39,766 nt of DNA from the IMG/VR virus record IMGVR_UViG_3300031951_000444, positions 1-39,766 of that record. One strand, given 5' to 3'. Under the pieces are notes generated by a model. The model was given only the letters and a program-made list of their open reading frames with translations, did not search any database and had not been told where the DNA came from. Within the stretch, counting starts at the first letter, position 1; every line of letters starts with the position of its first letter. A program made the translations under genes and the position numbers. This DNA is from a virus. This document shows, piece after piece, positions 8,351 to 15,340 of the stretch.

Positions 8351-9106
8351 TCAGTCGTTCCACTCGGGATCGATCCGCCGCAGGTCGATCTCCTCCGGCT
8401 TGCAGCCAAGCTCACGCGCCAGCTCACGCCGCTCCGCCTCCTCGCGCATCAGCTTCGCGCGGCGCTTCGCCTGGCTGCTCAAAGGCTCATCCTCCCGTTG
8501 CTTCGCCGGCAGCGGAGGCAGCTCATCACCGGGCCTGCGGCCACCCTTGCGGCTCGTGTTCCCCATGCGCTGCTTCGCATACGCCAAACGCGCCGCATGG
8601 CTCTTCCCGCCGGCGTGAATGAACTCCGACCGGCTGAACCGCGTCACCAGGTCCTCAATGATCCGCTCCACCTTGTGCTGCCAGTTCTGCTTCGAGTGCC
8701 CGAACAGCATCGATATCTCCGTATCCTTCGCCCCCCACACGTGATGGCGACTCCGCACGCTCACGTAAAGGTAAAGCCTTTCGAGCACCGCCAGCGGATC
8801 CGGCCCATCCGTGAACAGGAAATCAAAAAACACCCGCTGTGTTCTCAGCCCTGCCTCGCGACACTGCTCCCGCAGTCGCAGCACCTCCGCCAGCAGCTCC
8901 TCACGCGACGCCGCTGCCACATCCTCCAGCTCCGCCGGCATCTGCTCACCGTCGACACGTGTCGACCCCTCTTCGGCCTCCAGCACCGCCGTCAGCGGCG
9001 TCCGCAGATCCGCCGGATCAACGACAAGCCACTCCCCTTCCCGCTTCCACACCTGCGAAAGCACACCGCCCACTTGGGCTTCATATTCATCACTCGCCCG
9101 GCTCAT
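8351..9106 (-). CDS. Early-region protein of unknown function, helix-turn-helix-like
   Basis: About 251 residues from the ATG at 9106, which has GGAGG 8 nt upstream; the frame runs 13 codons further without support. I do not recognise the family. The central part (residues about 110-160, AVLERLYLYVSVRSRHHVW then EISMLFGHSKQNWQHKVERI) has the look of a winged or simple helix-turn-helix. The C-terminal 80 residues are highly charged and rich in Arg, Lys and Glu (for example SSQAKRRAKLMREEAERR). Position upstream of ParB and the replication genes suggests a role in replication initiation or early regulation. A 16-bp perfect palindrome, GTCGACACGTGTCGAC, sits inside the frame at 8951-8966 and also occurs at 32687-32702. 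Confidence 0.6.
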   Translation of the reverse strand: MSRASDEYEAQVGGVLSQVWKREGEWLVVDPADLRTPLTAVLEAEEGSTRVDGEQMPAELEDVAAASREELLAEVLRLREQCREAGLRTQRVFFDFLFTDGPDPLAVLERLYLYVSVRSRHHVWGAKDTEISMLFGHSKQNWQHKVERIIEDLVTRFSRSEFIHAGGKSHAARLAYAKQRMGNTSRKGGRRPGDELPPLPAKQREDEPLSSQAKRRAKLMREEAERRELARELGCKPEEIDLRRIDPEWND

Positions 9107-9471
9107 GCAGCAGCCCTCCGTTCTTCTTGGAGGGCGGGATTGCATTCCCGCCCATGCTCATCCGCCAACGTGTCATCTTTCTCAAACCGCAGCTCCTCCT
9201 GCTCACGCCGCCTCGCCAGCAGCCTGCGCTCCTCCTCAATCTCCCGCAGCCGCGCCGCCGCCCCGCACAGGTTCACCCCCGCCAGCTTCAGCCGCAGCCC
9301 CATCTCCTCCACCGCATCCGCCTCATCCGCCGCGCAGGCCGCTGCCAGCACCGTCCCTGGTGCCACCAGATCACGCACCAGCGCCAGCGTGTCCTTCACG
9401 CTCGCCCGCGCATGCTCCAGCTTCCATTCCGGCCGCAGATCCCACAGGTGTGATTCGTGATTCGTGCTCAT
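9103..9471 (-). CDS. Small early protein, coiled-coil-like
   Basis: About 122 residues from the ATG at 9471, supported by AGGAGG about 8 nt upstream; it overlaps the preceding gene's end by 4 nt and the next gene's start by 4 nt (ATGA). The middle is helical and alanine-rich; residues 70-105 (RLREIEEERRLLARRREQEELRF) are a strong coiled-coil or long charged helix. No family recognised. The 3' end contains a palindromic GGCGGGAATG/CATTCCCGCC type repeat that is translated (GRECNPAL). Tight overlaps place it in the early operon. Confidence 0.6.
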   Translation of the reverse strand: MSTNHESHLWDLRPEWKLEHARASVKDTLALVRDLVAPGTVLAAACAADEADAVEEMGLRLKLAGVNLCGAAARLREIEEERRLLARRREQEELRFEKDDTLADEHGRECNPALQEERRAAA

Positions 9472-9806
9472 GCATGCTTCCTCCTTTTCAGTTTCCCCGC
9501 CGCAAAACTCTCCGCGTGCAGCACATCGGCGCGACCATACAACGCACTCCAGCCCTTCGTGCCCTCGAGAGCACGCAGACCCCACGCACGGCACTTCCGG
9601 CTCAAATACAGCAGGCGCAGCGCCTCCGTCGGAGCCTCCACATGCCAGCGCTCGCACAGCTCCAGCGCCGTCAGCGGCCTCGTCTCATCCACCACCGGCC
9701 GCGCCACACCGGCCCGCAGCTCACGCAGCTCCGTCAAGATCAGCCCCAGGCACTCATTCAGCTGCATCAGCCCCGGATCGCTCGGCATTTCAATGGTCGC
9801 GCTCAT
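9468..9806 (-). CDS. Small early protein, possible DNA-binding
   Basis: 112 residues, ATG at 9806 close behind the previous stop (9810) with a GAGG just upstream. The central stretch TALELCERWHVEAPTEALRL followed by YLSRKCRAWGLRAL and a basic C-terminus (GKLKRRKHA) resembles an excisionase-like winged helix, where a helix-turn-helix reads a 'target column' sequence followed by a short wing. This is a weak family guess. It overlaps the next gene by 4 nt. Confidence 0.5.
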   Translation of the reverse strand: MSATIEMPSDPGLMQLNECLGLILTELRELRAGVARPVVDETRPLTALELCERWHVEAPTEALRLLYLSRKCRAWGLRALEGTKGWSALYGRADVLHAESFAAGKLKRRKHA

Positions 9807-9809
9807 ACC

Positions 9810-10355
9810 TCAGCCCACCCTCCCTTCATCAAAGGTCCGGCCCAGCTCCCGCAGCGTCACCCGCACCTGCGCCAGGCGACGCGACACGCCCTGCAGCGCA
9901 TCGCCATAATCCTCCACACACATCGAGCGCAGCGCCCCGTCCACCATCCGCCGGCACAGCTCCAGCTCCGCCGCCGCCGCCCTCGCGATCCTCGCCGCAT
10001 CCGCCCTCGACATGCCTTCAGGCATCCGTCCTTCCTCATTCCTCATTCTGGTTTCGTCATTTTGCGCAGCCTCCCTTCGCTCCATCCACGCATCCCACAC
10101 CAGCCTCGCCACCAAAAAAACAACCACCACACCCACCGCCACAAACGCCACCCAATCCGGAAACCCCGCCCGCCGCATCGGAGGCATCACATCTCCAAAC
10201 ACCGCCGCATGCCGCACCCAGCTCCACAGCCACCCCGCCAGCGCCGCCAGCGTCAACAAGGTCAATGCCGTCAACACCGTCATCCACCAGCCCCGCCTCA
10301 CCCGGCGCGGCCCGGCATATTCCAGTCCAAATTTGTTATTCGAGTTCATGGTCAT
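9810..10355 (-). CDS. Two-pass membrane protein of the early operon
   Basis: 181 residues with two clear hydrophobic helices, about 24-47 (WMTVLTALTLLTLAALAGWL) and 67-88 (DWVAFVAVGVVVVFLVARLV), followed by a cytoplasmic-looking helical domain rich in Arg and Glu. The segment AAQNDETRMRNEEGRMPEG after the second helix is encoded by the linker repeat seen at several gene junctions (about 10035-10068), so the repeat lengthens the linker between membrane and helical parts. Two in-frame ATG codons open the gene (10355, 10349). Function unknown; early phage membrane proteins can act in superinfection exclusion, which is only a possibility here. Confidence 0.55.
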   Translation of the reverse strand: MTMNSNNKFGLEYAGPRRVRRGWWMTVLTALTLLTLAALAGWLWSWVRHAAVFGDVMPPMRRAGFPDWVAFVAVGVVVVFLVARLVWDAWMERREAAQNDETRMRNEEGRMPEGMSRADAARIARAAAAELELCRRMVDGALRSMCVEDYGDALQGVSRRLAQVRVTLRELGRTFDEGRVG

Positions 10356-10379
10356 CGTCGTGTTTGAATGGTTCGTTGT

Positions 10380-10775
10380 TCACGCTTTAGCGTGCGCCCT
10401 CGCCGCCTCCTCCAGCCGCTCCTCAAGCTCCCGCAGCGTCGCCATCAGCCCCTTCTCCGTCGCCTCCCGCAGCACCGCATGGCCCGTTGGCGTCAGCCGG
10501 TAGTGCTTCATCGGCGCCACATACCCAGCCCAGCCCGCCTTGATCACGATCCCCATCGCCTTCGCAGGCTGGCACACCGCACCGGCCCGGGCCGCGCACG
10601 TCGTCGTCGCCGCCGGCATGATGCCATCTTGGGCTGCCATTTCCCGCAGCAGCGCAAAGGCCCCCATGCTGATACCCTTCGGCACCACCATGCCCGACTC
10701 GCGAATCGCCACCGCAAACTGCCCGCCCACATTCGAGCGCAGCGACTTCAAATTCGTCACCGGCCGCGTATTCAT
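10380..10775 (-). CDS. Small early protein, winged-helix-like
   Basis: 131 residues, starting in an ATGA overlap with the upstream gene. Residues 30-100 contain ISMGAFALLREMAAQDG, a basic loop, GIVIKAGWAGYVAP and HYRLTPTGHAVL, the pattern of a winged helix-turn-helix with a wing strand (YRLTPTG) like that in MarR/PadR-type folds. The C-terminal helix (ATLRELEERLEEAARAHAKA) could dimerise. It may be a regulator paired with the neighbouring gene, which has a similar plan. Family not confirmed. Confidence 0.5.
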   Translation of the reverse strand: MNTRPVTNLKSLRSNVGGQFAVAIRESGMVVPKGISMGAFALLREMAAQDGIMPAATTTCAARAGAVCQPAKAMGIVIKAGWAGYVAPMKHYRLTPTGHAVLREATEKGLMATLRELEERLEEAARAHAKA

Positions 10776-11155
10776 AACTTCGAGCCCTCCTTCCCCCCGC
10801 GCGCCACCAGCACCAGCTCACGCACCAGCTTCTCGCCAGCCTCCGTGATATGCACCATCTGGCCCTTCGTCTCTGCCAGCCCCGCATCCTCCAGAGCCCG
10901 CATCGCCTCCGCGTCGATCCGCAGCAGCCTGTCCGCCCGCCCCACCAACGACGAGCGCATCGCCCGGCCATGATCCGTGCAGCTTAGCGCAAACAGCGCC
11001 AGCACCGACGCCCGTGAAAAAAGCACCTCATGCACTGAATTCGGAGCCGCCTGCGCATCACTCAGCGCCTGCGCCCGGTTCGCATCGTGGCACTTTGAAC
11101 CATCCACTTCCCGATAGCCCCGCTGAACGCACGGCCGCACATCGTGTTGCGTCAT
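10772..11155 (-). CDS. Small early protein, winged-helix-like partner
   Basis: About 127 residues from the ATG at 11155, three bases after the upstream stop; a GTG at 11161 is an alternative. The C-terminal half, LLRIDAEAMRALEDAGLAE followed by QMVHITEAGEKLVRELV, fits a winged helix with an ITEAG wing, similar in plan to the next gene. Cysteines are scattered in the N-terminal half. It shares the start context GGTGGCAGC-RTGAG with the genes starting at 11520 and 34969. Probably regulatory; unconfirmed. Confidence 0.5.
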   Translation of the reverse strand: MTQHDVRPCVQRGYREVDGSKCHDANRAQALSDAQAAPNSVHEVLFSRASVLALFALSCTDHGRAMRSSLVGRADRLLRIDAEAMRALEDAGLAETKGQMVHITEAGEKLVRELVLVARGGKEGSKL

Positions 11156-11157
11156 GC

Positions 11158-11520
11158 TCACGCTGCCACCCCGCTTTCCATCGCTTGCAGGCGTTTGTTA
11201 AACTCGCGGCAAAAAGTCGTGCGCTCAGCATCCGCGGCATGCAGCGTCAAAGCCTCCATGGCCGCCATCATCACCGCACGCTCCACGCCCTTGGCATGCA
11301 GCGCATCCACCGACACCGGCGCGAAAGCCTTCTGCCCCTCCACATGCCTGGCCAGCTCGCATACCGCCTCATGAAGCACGCGGTAGTTTTTCGCTGCCTG
11401 CTCCACGGTCAACCGGTCCATGTCGGCCAGCGGCTCATCAGGCAGCTCCGGCATATCATGCCCCAGCGCGCAGAGCTGCTCCAGCAGCGCCACACCACAA
11501 TCATCCAGGATCGCGCTCAT
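11158..11520 (-). CDS. Small early protein of unknown function
   Basis: About 120 residues from the ATG at 11520, which has AAGGAGG seven nt upstream; longer in-frame starts lack support. Mostly helical and acidic (DMPELPDEPLADMDRLTVEQ), with several Cys, His and Met residues. No family recognised. It overlaps the upstream gene by 4 nt (ATGA), so translation is coupled. Confidence 0.55.
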   Translation of the reverse strand: MSAILDDCGVALLEQLCALGHDMPELPDEPLADMDRLTVEQAAKNYRVLHEAVCELARHVEGQKAFAPVSVDALHAKGVERAVMMAAMEALTLHAADAERTTFCREFNKRLQAMESGVAA

Positions 11521-11768
11521 GCTGCCACCTCCTTTCGATTCCAGCGGTTGGAGTAGCCCAGCGGAAAGAGGGCACCGAGGGCCGCGAAAAGCTCCGCGAG
11601 CACCCTCTTCGCTTCGGCGATCTCGCGGGCACGTGCCGCGATGCGTGTCAGGGGGCGGCCGCGTTTGGGATCGGCCTTCATGCCGCCTTGAGCGGCCCAC
11701 AGGTTCCAAGCCTGGGCGCAGGCTTGCCGGGCCTGCAGTTCGCGTTTGATCAGTGAGTCGGGTTTCAT
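11517..11768 (-). CDS. Small basic early protein
   Basis: About 83 residues from the ATG at 11768, with GGAGG seven nt upstream. Basic and helical (KRELQARQACAQAW, then RPLTRIAARAREIAEAKRVL). Function unknown. It lies between the ribbon-helix-helix regulator and the coupled early genes, and its short strong start suggests it is truly translated. Confidence 0.55.
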   Translation of the reverse strand: MKPDSLIKRELQARQACAQAWNLWAAQGGMKADPKRGRPLTRIAARAREIAEAKRVLAELFAALGALFPLGYSNRWNRKEVAA

Positions 11769-11883
11769 CGTCTTGCCTCCGATGTTGTTTGTGGGTTGAT
11801 TGGTTCCCCGCCTCGCCCGCGCTTCCCCAGAGGTTCCCTCTCGTCGGAGGTATCCCAAAAGCGCCGGCGGGCGGGGAAAGGGG

Positions 11884-12087
11884 TCAGGCCGCCATCGCGG
11901 GGGAGCCGTCCACCGGCGTGCCCAGTTGGCGCTTCAGGATCACCAGCCCGCGCTCCAGGCTCAGGCGGATCGTGTCTTGCTTGCTCAGCTTCACCTCAGC
12001 CGCCGTGCTCGTGATCATCTCGTCAAGCGCCGCTGGCATGCGCACCGGCACGCTGATGTTGTCAGAAGGGGTTTTGTTCTTTGCCAT
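11884..12087 (-). CDS. Ribbon-helix-helix regulator, minus-strand partner
   Basis: About 67 residues, ATG at 12087. NISVPVRMPAALDEMI is a typical RHH beta strand and first helix, followed by EVKLSKQDTIRLSLERGLVIL (second helix), the arrangement of CopG/Arc-type repressors. It is divergent from another RHH gene with a closely similar fold plan (LSKQDTIRLSLERGL versus LSKQDIIRLCIRIGL), so the pair may be related by duplication. A -35-like TTGACG and -10-like TACGCT lie 16 bp apart, ending six nt before the ATG, so the transcript may be nearly leaderless. It could repress the early operon in a lysogenic switch. Confidence 0.7.
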   Translation of the reverse strand: MAKNKTPSDNISVPVRMPAALDEMITSTAAEVKLSKQDTIRLSLERGLVILKRQLGTPVDGSPAMAA

Positions 12088-12096
12088 GTGGGGAGC

Positions 12097-12134
12097 GTAT
12101 GCGTTTTGCATACACCGTCAAGATTTTTGTATGC
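12097..12134. promoter_or_regulatory. Operator between divergent RHH genes
   Basis: GTATGC (12097-12102) and GCATAC (12108-12113) form a perfect inverted repeat with a 5-bp spacer, and a third half-site GTATGC lies at 12129-12134, exactly 32 bp (about three helical turns) from the first. These cover the putative promoter elements of both genes, so an RHH protein bound here would control both directions. Confidence 0.65.
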
Positions 12135-12163
12135 AAATCTTCCACAAGGGTTAGTTTGCACTC

Positions 12164-12496
12164 ATGGCCACCGACAAAACCGTCTCATTTCCCATCCGCT
12201 TACCCGCAGAGCTCGACCAGCTCTTGACCCAAATCTCCCAAGACACCGAGCTGTCGAAACAGGACATCATTCGTCTCTGCATCCGCATTGGCCTGGTTGA
12301 TCTCAAAGCGGCTGAAAAGGATCTCCCTGGCATCGTCAAACGCATTGCCGATGACAAAGGCGTCAGCTTCCAAGCCTTCGCCGATGCCAAACAGGCCGAG
12401 CACGAAAAGCCTCTCCAACGGCAGGACGTAAGTTACATCGCTCCACGCTCCTCACTCAAACCTCCCAAACGTCACGACCTCAACGAACGCGCGTGA
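12164..12496 (+). CDS. Ribbon-helix-helix regulator, plus strand
   Basis: 110 residues. KTVSFPIRLPAELDQLLTQI, then ELSKQDIIRLCIRIGLVDL, is an RHH DNA-binding domain (residues about 5-45). The C-terminal 60 residues (IVKRIADDKGVSF, ending in a basic, proline-rich tail) are not recognised. It is one of only two plus-strand genes and is followed by a strong bidirectional terminator. Together with the divergent 67-residue RHH gene and the shared operator it looks like a two-repressor switch for lysogeny. Confidence 0.7.
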   Translation: MATDKTVSFPIRLPAELDQLLTQISQDTELSKQDIIRLCIRIGLVDLKAAEKDLPGIVKRIADDKGVSFQAFADAKQAEHEKPLQRQDVSYIAPRSSLKPPKRHDLNERA

Positions 12497-12500
12497 CACA

Positions 12501-12531
12501 AAAAAGCCCGCTCACATCGAGCGGGCTTTTT
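12501..12531. terminator. Bidirectional intrinsic terminator
   Basis: AAAAAGCCCGCTC, loop ACATC, GAGCGGGCTTTTT: a 13-bp perfect stem with A and T runs on the two sides, so it can end transcription from both the plus-strand RHH gene and the convergent minus-strand gene. Confidence 0.9.
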
Positions 12532-12538
12532 CATATCC

Positions 12539-12970
12539 TCATTGCGGCTTCGCATCGTCCATCGCCTTAAACAACACATCCCGGTCCTCCTTCGAATACG
12601 TGTCCATCGCATGCACGACAAAATCATCCAGCGTCCGGCATTTGATCAGCTTGCCTTCGAGTGTGTAGCGCATCACCCAGTTCGCAAACACCGGCCCGCC
12701 AAACGCATTCTTGGCACGCACCTTCACGTCCTGCCAGTAACCGGCATCATGCTGAATCAACGGTCCGCGCCACACGATCTCTGCATCAGGATCAGGCACC
12801 GTTCGGCGCATGTAGTCCTGAATCTCACGCAACGTCAGCTCCTCAATCGTCAGCTTCAAAACCGGCTCAAGCCTCTCTTTTGTCGCAGCACCATCACGCA
12901 AGCCAAACAGAGCGAACACACCGCCCGCAATCATCACGCACACAATCAAAAACTGCTGAGTTCCATTCAT
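12539..12970 (-). CDS. Hypothetical protein with one N-terminal membrane helix
   Basis: 143 residues. Residues 5-25 (QQFLIVCVMIAGGVFALFGL) are a membrane anchor or uncleaved signal. The rest (IEELTLREIQDYMRRTVPDP, then DVKVRAKNAFGGPV and KLIKCRTLDDFVVHAM) resembles small exported or periplasmic domains with a helix and beta sheet. It lies between the terminator and the integrase, outside the main operons, and so may be a lysogenic conversion gene expressed from the prophage. No family named. Confidence 0.55.
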   Translation of the reverse strand: MNGTQQFLIVCVMIAGGVFALFGLRDGAATKERLEPVLKLTIEELTLREIQDYMRRTVPDPDAEIVWRGPLIQHDAGYWQDVKVRAKNAFGGPVFANWVMRYTLEGKLIKCRTLDDFVVHAMDTYSKEDRDVLFKAMDDAKPQ

Positions 12971-13005
12971 GCCCTCATCTAAAATCAGAAATCAGAAATC
13001 GTAAA

Positions 13006-14175
13006 TCACAAATTCTTCCACACCGCATCCCGCAGCGTCCACTTCACCGGCACCCACTCCACCGGCGGCATCAGCTCAAAAAACCTCTCCGCCTCACGCC
13101 TCGTCGTCAGCGCCCGGTAGTTCGTGTGCAGCACATCCGCCGAGCTTTGCCCCAGGATCGCCTGAAGCCCCGCCTCATCCCCATGCGCCGCGTAATGCAT
13201 GCTCGCGAACGTATGTCGCAGGCCATTGTGCGGCCAGCGTGAAAGCCCCGCCAGCCGCCAAAACTTCGGCCACAGCACCTTCAAATTTGCCGGTGCCACA
13301 GGCCCCTCCTTCATCATCTCCGGCGTCCATCCCGCCGCCGTCATCCACGCACGCATTTGCCCCGTGATCTCCACCACCCGACGCCGCCTCGTCTTCACCT
13401 TTCGCGCCGCCGCGATCACATCCCCGCTCTCCACATCCAGCTCCTCAAACCGCAGCCTCTCCAGCTCCGCGCGGCGCATCCCCCGAAACATTCCCAGCAC
13501 CAGGAACGGCATGAACCGCGGCACCTTCAGCGCCGTCATCAGCAGCGCCTCACACTCCTTCACCGTCAGCACCTCGATCTCCACCGGCATCACCGTCGCA
13601 TCCTCCAGCCCCTCGCACGGATCACTCGCCGCATGCTTCTCCGCGATCGCCCATTTGAACAACCCCCGCACATGCCCCACCGCCTTGTTCTGCGTGCTCG
13701 CCGACCATCCCGCCCCACGCAGCCAGGCACGCACCTCATCACGCGTCAGATCGTGCGCAAACCGCAAAGGCAGCGCCCTCGCCAGCGACCGCAGCACATG
13801 CCGATAGGTTTGGATCGTCCGCGCATCCCTCCCCAGCTCGATCCGGCTCCAGATAAAATCCTCAACCAGCTCCGGCAGCCGTTTCGGCCTCGTCACCTTC
13901 AGCCCCTTCGCCAAAAAAAACTCCACCGCCTCCAAGATCGACGCCCCCGATTCCCTCAACCGTTCCTTCACCGCCAAAAACTCCGCCATCTCCAACGGCG
14001 ACGCCATCACCCCCAGCGCCCCCAGTCGCTTCCGCGCATCCTTCGCCGCCACCAGAGCCCGCTCCGCCTCCTCCCGCGCATCAAACGACACCCGTTTTCG
14101 CTTCCCATCCACCATGCCATAATCCAGCTGCCACGACGTGGAGCCACTGCGGTTGGTTCTCTTCCTCAAAATCAC
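13006..14175 (-). CDS. Tyrosine recombinase, phage integrase
   Basis: 389 residues from a GTG (14175). Residues about 100-180 form a SAM-like core-binding domain (RDARTIQTYRHVLRSLARAL). The catalytic domain has GMFRGMRRAELERL (first Arg), GLRHTFASMHYA (His-Leu-Arg-His box) and SSADVLHTNYRAL (His and nucleophilic Tyr). The N-terminal 60 residues resemble an arm-binding domain, with KRKRVSFDAREEAERAL. It lacks the extra helix-bearing insert of integron integrases, so it is a phage integrase, not IntI. The adjacent upstream DNA holds a candidate attP. The gene ends before the AAATC-type repeat at 12980-13012. Confidence 0.85.
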   Translation of the reverse strand: MILRKRTNRSGSTSWQLDYGMVDGKRKRVSFDAREEAERALVAAKDARKRLGALGVMASPLEMAEFLAVKERLRESGASILEAVEFFLAKGLKVTRPKRLPELVEDFIWSRIELGRDARTIQTYRHVLRSLARALPLRFAHDLTRDEVRAWLRGAGWSASTQNKAVGHVRGLFKWAIAEKHAASDPCEGLEDATVMPVEIEVLTVKECEALLMTALKVPRFMPFLVLGMFRGMRRAELERLRFEELDVESGDVIAAARKVKTRRRRVVEITGQMRAWMTAAGWTPEMMKEGPVAPANLKVLWPKFWRLAGLSRWPHNGLRHTFASMHYAAHGDEAGLQAILGQSSADVLHTNYRALTTRREAERFFELMPPVEWVPVKWTLRDAVWKNL

Positions 14176-14185
14176 CCCTCATTGT

Positions 14186-14347
14186 GAGTGACGTCCTCGT
14201 GACGTTCAAACCGTCTTTTGCAGTCTTTTGAAGTCTCCTTAAGCCATGTCCGCCATCTAGTAAAGATGGCGACCCCTACGAGAATCGAAGGCGGGTTGGC
14301 TTTCGATTTTACAAGGCTTTGAGGACACGCGTGGCGTTTGAGTGACG
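14186..14347. other. Candidate attP with tRNA-like core
   Basis: Immediately upstream of the integrase, 14267-14289 read on the minus strand is TTCGATTCTCGTAGGGGTCG then CCA, which has the form of a tRNA T-loop, acceptor 3' strand, discriminator base and CCA. Flanking it are repeats that could bind the integrase arms: GAGTGACG at 14186-14193 and 14340-14347, GTGACG at 14199-14204, and tandem GTCTTTTG near 14212-14229. An 8-bp inverted repeat, CGCCATCT/AGATGGCG, overlaps the core (14251-14271). No full tRNA is present. Integration into a host tRNA gene is inferred. Confidence 0.55.
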
Positions 14348-14366
14348 CCATCGGTGCTTACCCAGC

Positions 14367-14825
14367 TCATGGCAAACGGCGGACGTGGGTGATGCGGCTG
14401 AGGGGGAAGGCGGTGATGTTGACGCTGTCAGCCTGGTTGCCGCCGAGGCATTCGATGCGGCCGTCTTTGGCGATGGCGTGGAAGAGGCACACGTGATTGC
14501 CTCCTGGGCGGGTCATGACGATGGTATCGCCTTGCTGCCACTGCTTGGGATCGAGGGGGACGGCGCGACCCCACTTGGCCCAGCTCGCGGCGCGATAATG
14601 TTCCGGCACGACGCCGGTGCCGGTGACGAGGCCGAGGTGGCCGCGAAAGCATCCGCACCAATGCGTCTTGCTGTCATCGCCATCGAGCCAGGTGGCGGCG
14701 GCTTTGATCCATGCTCGAATGCGAGGGTTGCTTTTGGAGCCGGGGACTTCGCGGACGCCGATGAATTGGAGGGCGGCGAGGTAGATGCGGCGGGAGGTGG
14801 TGAGCTGGGGGGCTTTGGTGGCCAT
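14367..14825 (-). CDS. Endolysin, TIGR02594-like amidase/peptidase
   Basis: 152 residues. LAALQFIGVREVPGSKSNP at the N-terminus, HWCGCFRGH (catalytic Cys region), and GDTIVMTRPGGNHVCLFHAI (catalytic His region) match the TIGR02594 group, an NlpC/P60-like cysteine peptidase fold common among phage endolysins. It should cleave host peptidoglycan at lysis. There is no signal peptide, so export would depend on a holin such as the multi-pass protein at 15341-15766. The ATG at 14825 is preceded by a TTTGACA box 13 nt upstream and by a long inverted repeat. Confidence 0.75.
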   Translation of the reverse strand: MATKAPQLTTSRRIYLAALQFIGVREVPGSKSNPRIRAWIKAAATWLDGDDSKTHWCGCFRGHLGLVTGTGVVPEHYRAASWAKWGRAVPLDPKQWQQGDTIVMTRPGGNHVCLFHAIAKDGRIECLGGNQADSVNITAFPLSRITHVRRLP

Positions 14826-14838
14826 GCTCTGACGCGCA

Positions 14839-14846
14839 TGTCAAAA
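14839..14846 (-). promoter_or_regulatory. TTTGACA box before the endolysin
   Basis: TTTTGACA on the minus strand ends 13 nt before the endolysin ATG. The same box at the same distance precedes seven other late genes (starts 18917, 25106, 29519, 32488, 34681, 36660, 39687) and lies 25 nt before the tape measure gene. Confidence 0.5.
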
Positions 14847-14851
14847 AAAAC

Positions 14852-14937
14852 GAATATCGAATATCGAACAAGGAATGTCGAAGAGTGAAGGCTTGGGCCT
14901 TCGGCATTCTGAAATCCTTGTTCGATATTCGATATTC
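14852..14937. repeat. Long inverted repeat, 23-bp perfect arms
   Basis: The arm 14852-14874 (GAATATCGAATATCGAAC, then AAGGA) is the exact inverse of 14915-14937, with partly paired sequence between them. It lies between the lipoprotein gene and the endolysin and next to a separate terminator. It is likely a host-type mobile repeat or a transcript hairpin. Confidence 0.8.
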
Positions 14938-14953
14938 TTGGCTTGGAAACGAA

Positions 14954-14981
14954 ACGCCCGCTCCCGTGAGGGAGCGGGCGT
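14954..14981. terminator. Intrinsic terminator, 12-bp stem
   Basis: ACGCCCGCTCCC, loop GTGA, GGGAGCGGGCGT. On the minus strand it is followed by TTCGTTTCC. It lies downstream of the small lipoprotein gene and upstream of the endolysin, so it should insulate the endolysin transcription unit. Confidence 0.8.
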
Positions 14982-15046
14982 TGTGAATGCTGCGGCAGCT
15001 TCAGGAGGCCGATCACACGGCCTATGGCGCGGGTGGTGTATAAAAG

Positions 15047-15193
15047 CTAAGGCTGGACGTTTTTCGGCTGCTTGGCGTTGAGGCCTTCGAGGACGACGGG
15101 GGCGGCGGCGTTGGTGGCAGCGACGGCGGCTTTTTGCCAATCGACGCTGCAGGCGGAGAGAGTAAGGGCGAGGGGGAGGAGGAGCAGTTTCAT
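15047..15193 (-). CDS. Small lipoprotein, Rz1-like candidate
   Basis: A 48-residue gene. MKLLLLPLALTLSAC is a lipoprotein signal with a lipobox (LSAC), giving a mature peptide beginning at the Cys of only 34 residues: SVDWQKAAVAATNAAAP and onward, with Pro and Gln/Lys near the end. A tiny outer-membrane lipoprotein beside holin and endolysin genes suits an o-spanin (Rz1-like) role in disrupting the outer membrane, but no i-spanin partner was seen. A TTTGACA lies 56 nt upstream of its ATG (15250). No Shine-Dalgarno site. Confidence 0.65.
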   Translation of the reverse strand: MKLLLLPLALTLSACSVDWQKAAVAATNAAAPVVLEGLNAKQPKNVQP

Positions 15194-15264
15194 GCGAGAA
15201 GGAATGGCGGGTGAATATTGGCAGCGTTGTGCTTGGACTGAAGGCGCGGTGTCAAAGCTCGGGC

Positions 15265-15316
15265 GAACTGCCGCTCATCGAACTTCGCCAAGCCTCAGTC
15301 GGTGAGCTCTTTGTTC
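15265..15316 (+). repeat. attC-like hairpin D (degenerate)
   Basis: GAAC at 15265-15268 pairs with GTTC at 15313-15316, an unpaired spacer follows (TGCC against TCTTT), then GCTCATCGA(A)CT faces AGTCGGTGAGC with one extrahelical A and one mismatch. It lacks the first extrahelical G seen in the other six sites. Located in the gap between the holin-like and lipoprotein genes, directly upstream of a TTTGACA box. Confidence 0.5.
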
Positions 15317-15340
15317 GCCCCGGACGGGCTAAAGCCCGAA

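Noticed and set aside
13006-14175. Integrase as an integron integrase (IntI)
   Set aside because: The catalytic domain lacks the extra helix-bearing insert between the conserved boxes, and the adjacent att site is tRNA-like, so it is a phage integrase.
14267-14289. A complete tRNA or tmRNA at the att core
   Set aside because: Only the T-loop to CCA part is present and the 5' T-stem does not pair; it is a partial sequence as in an attP.
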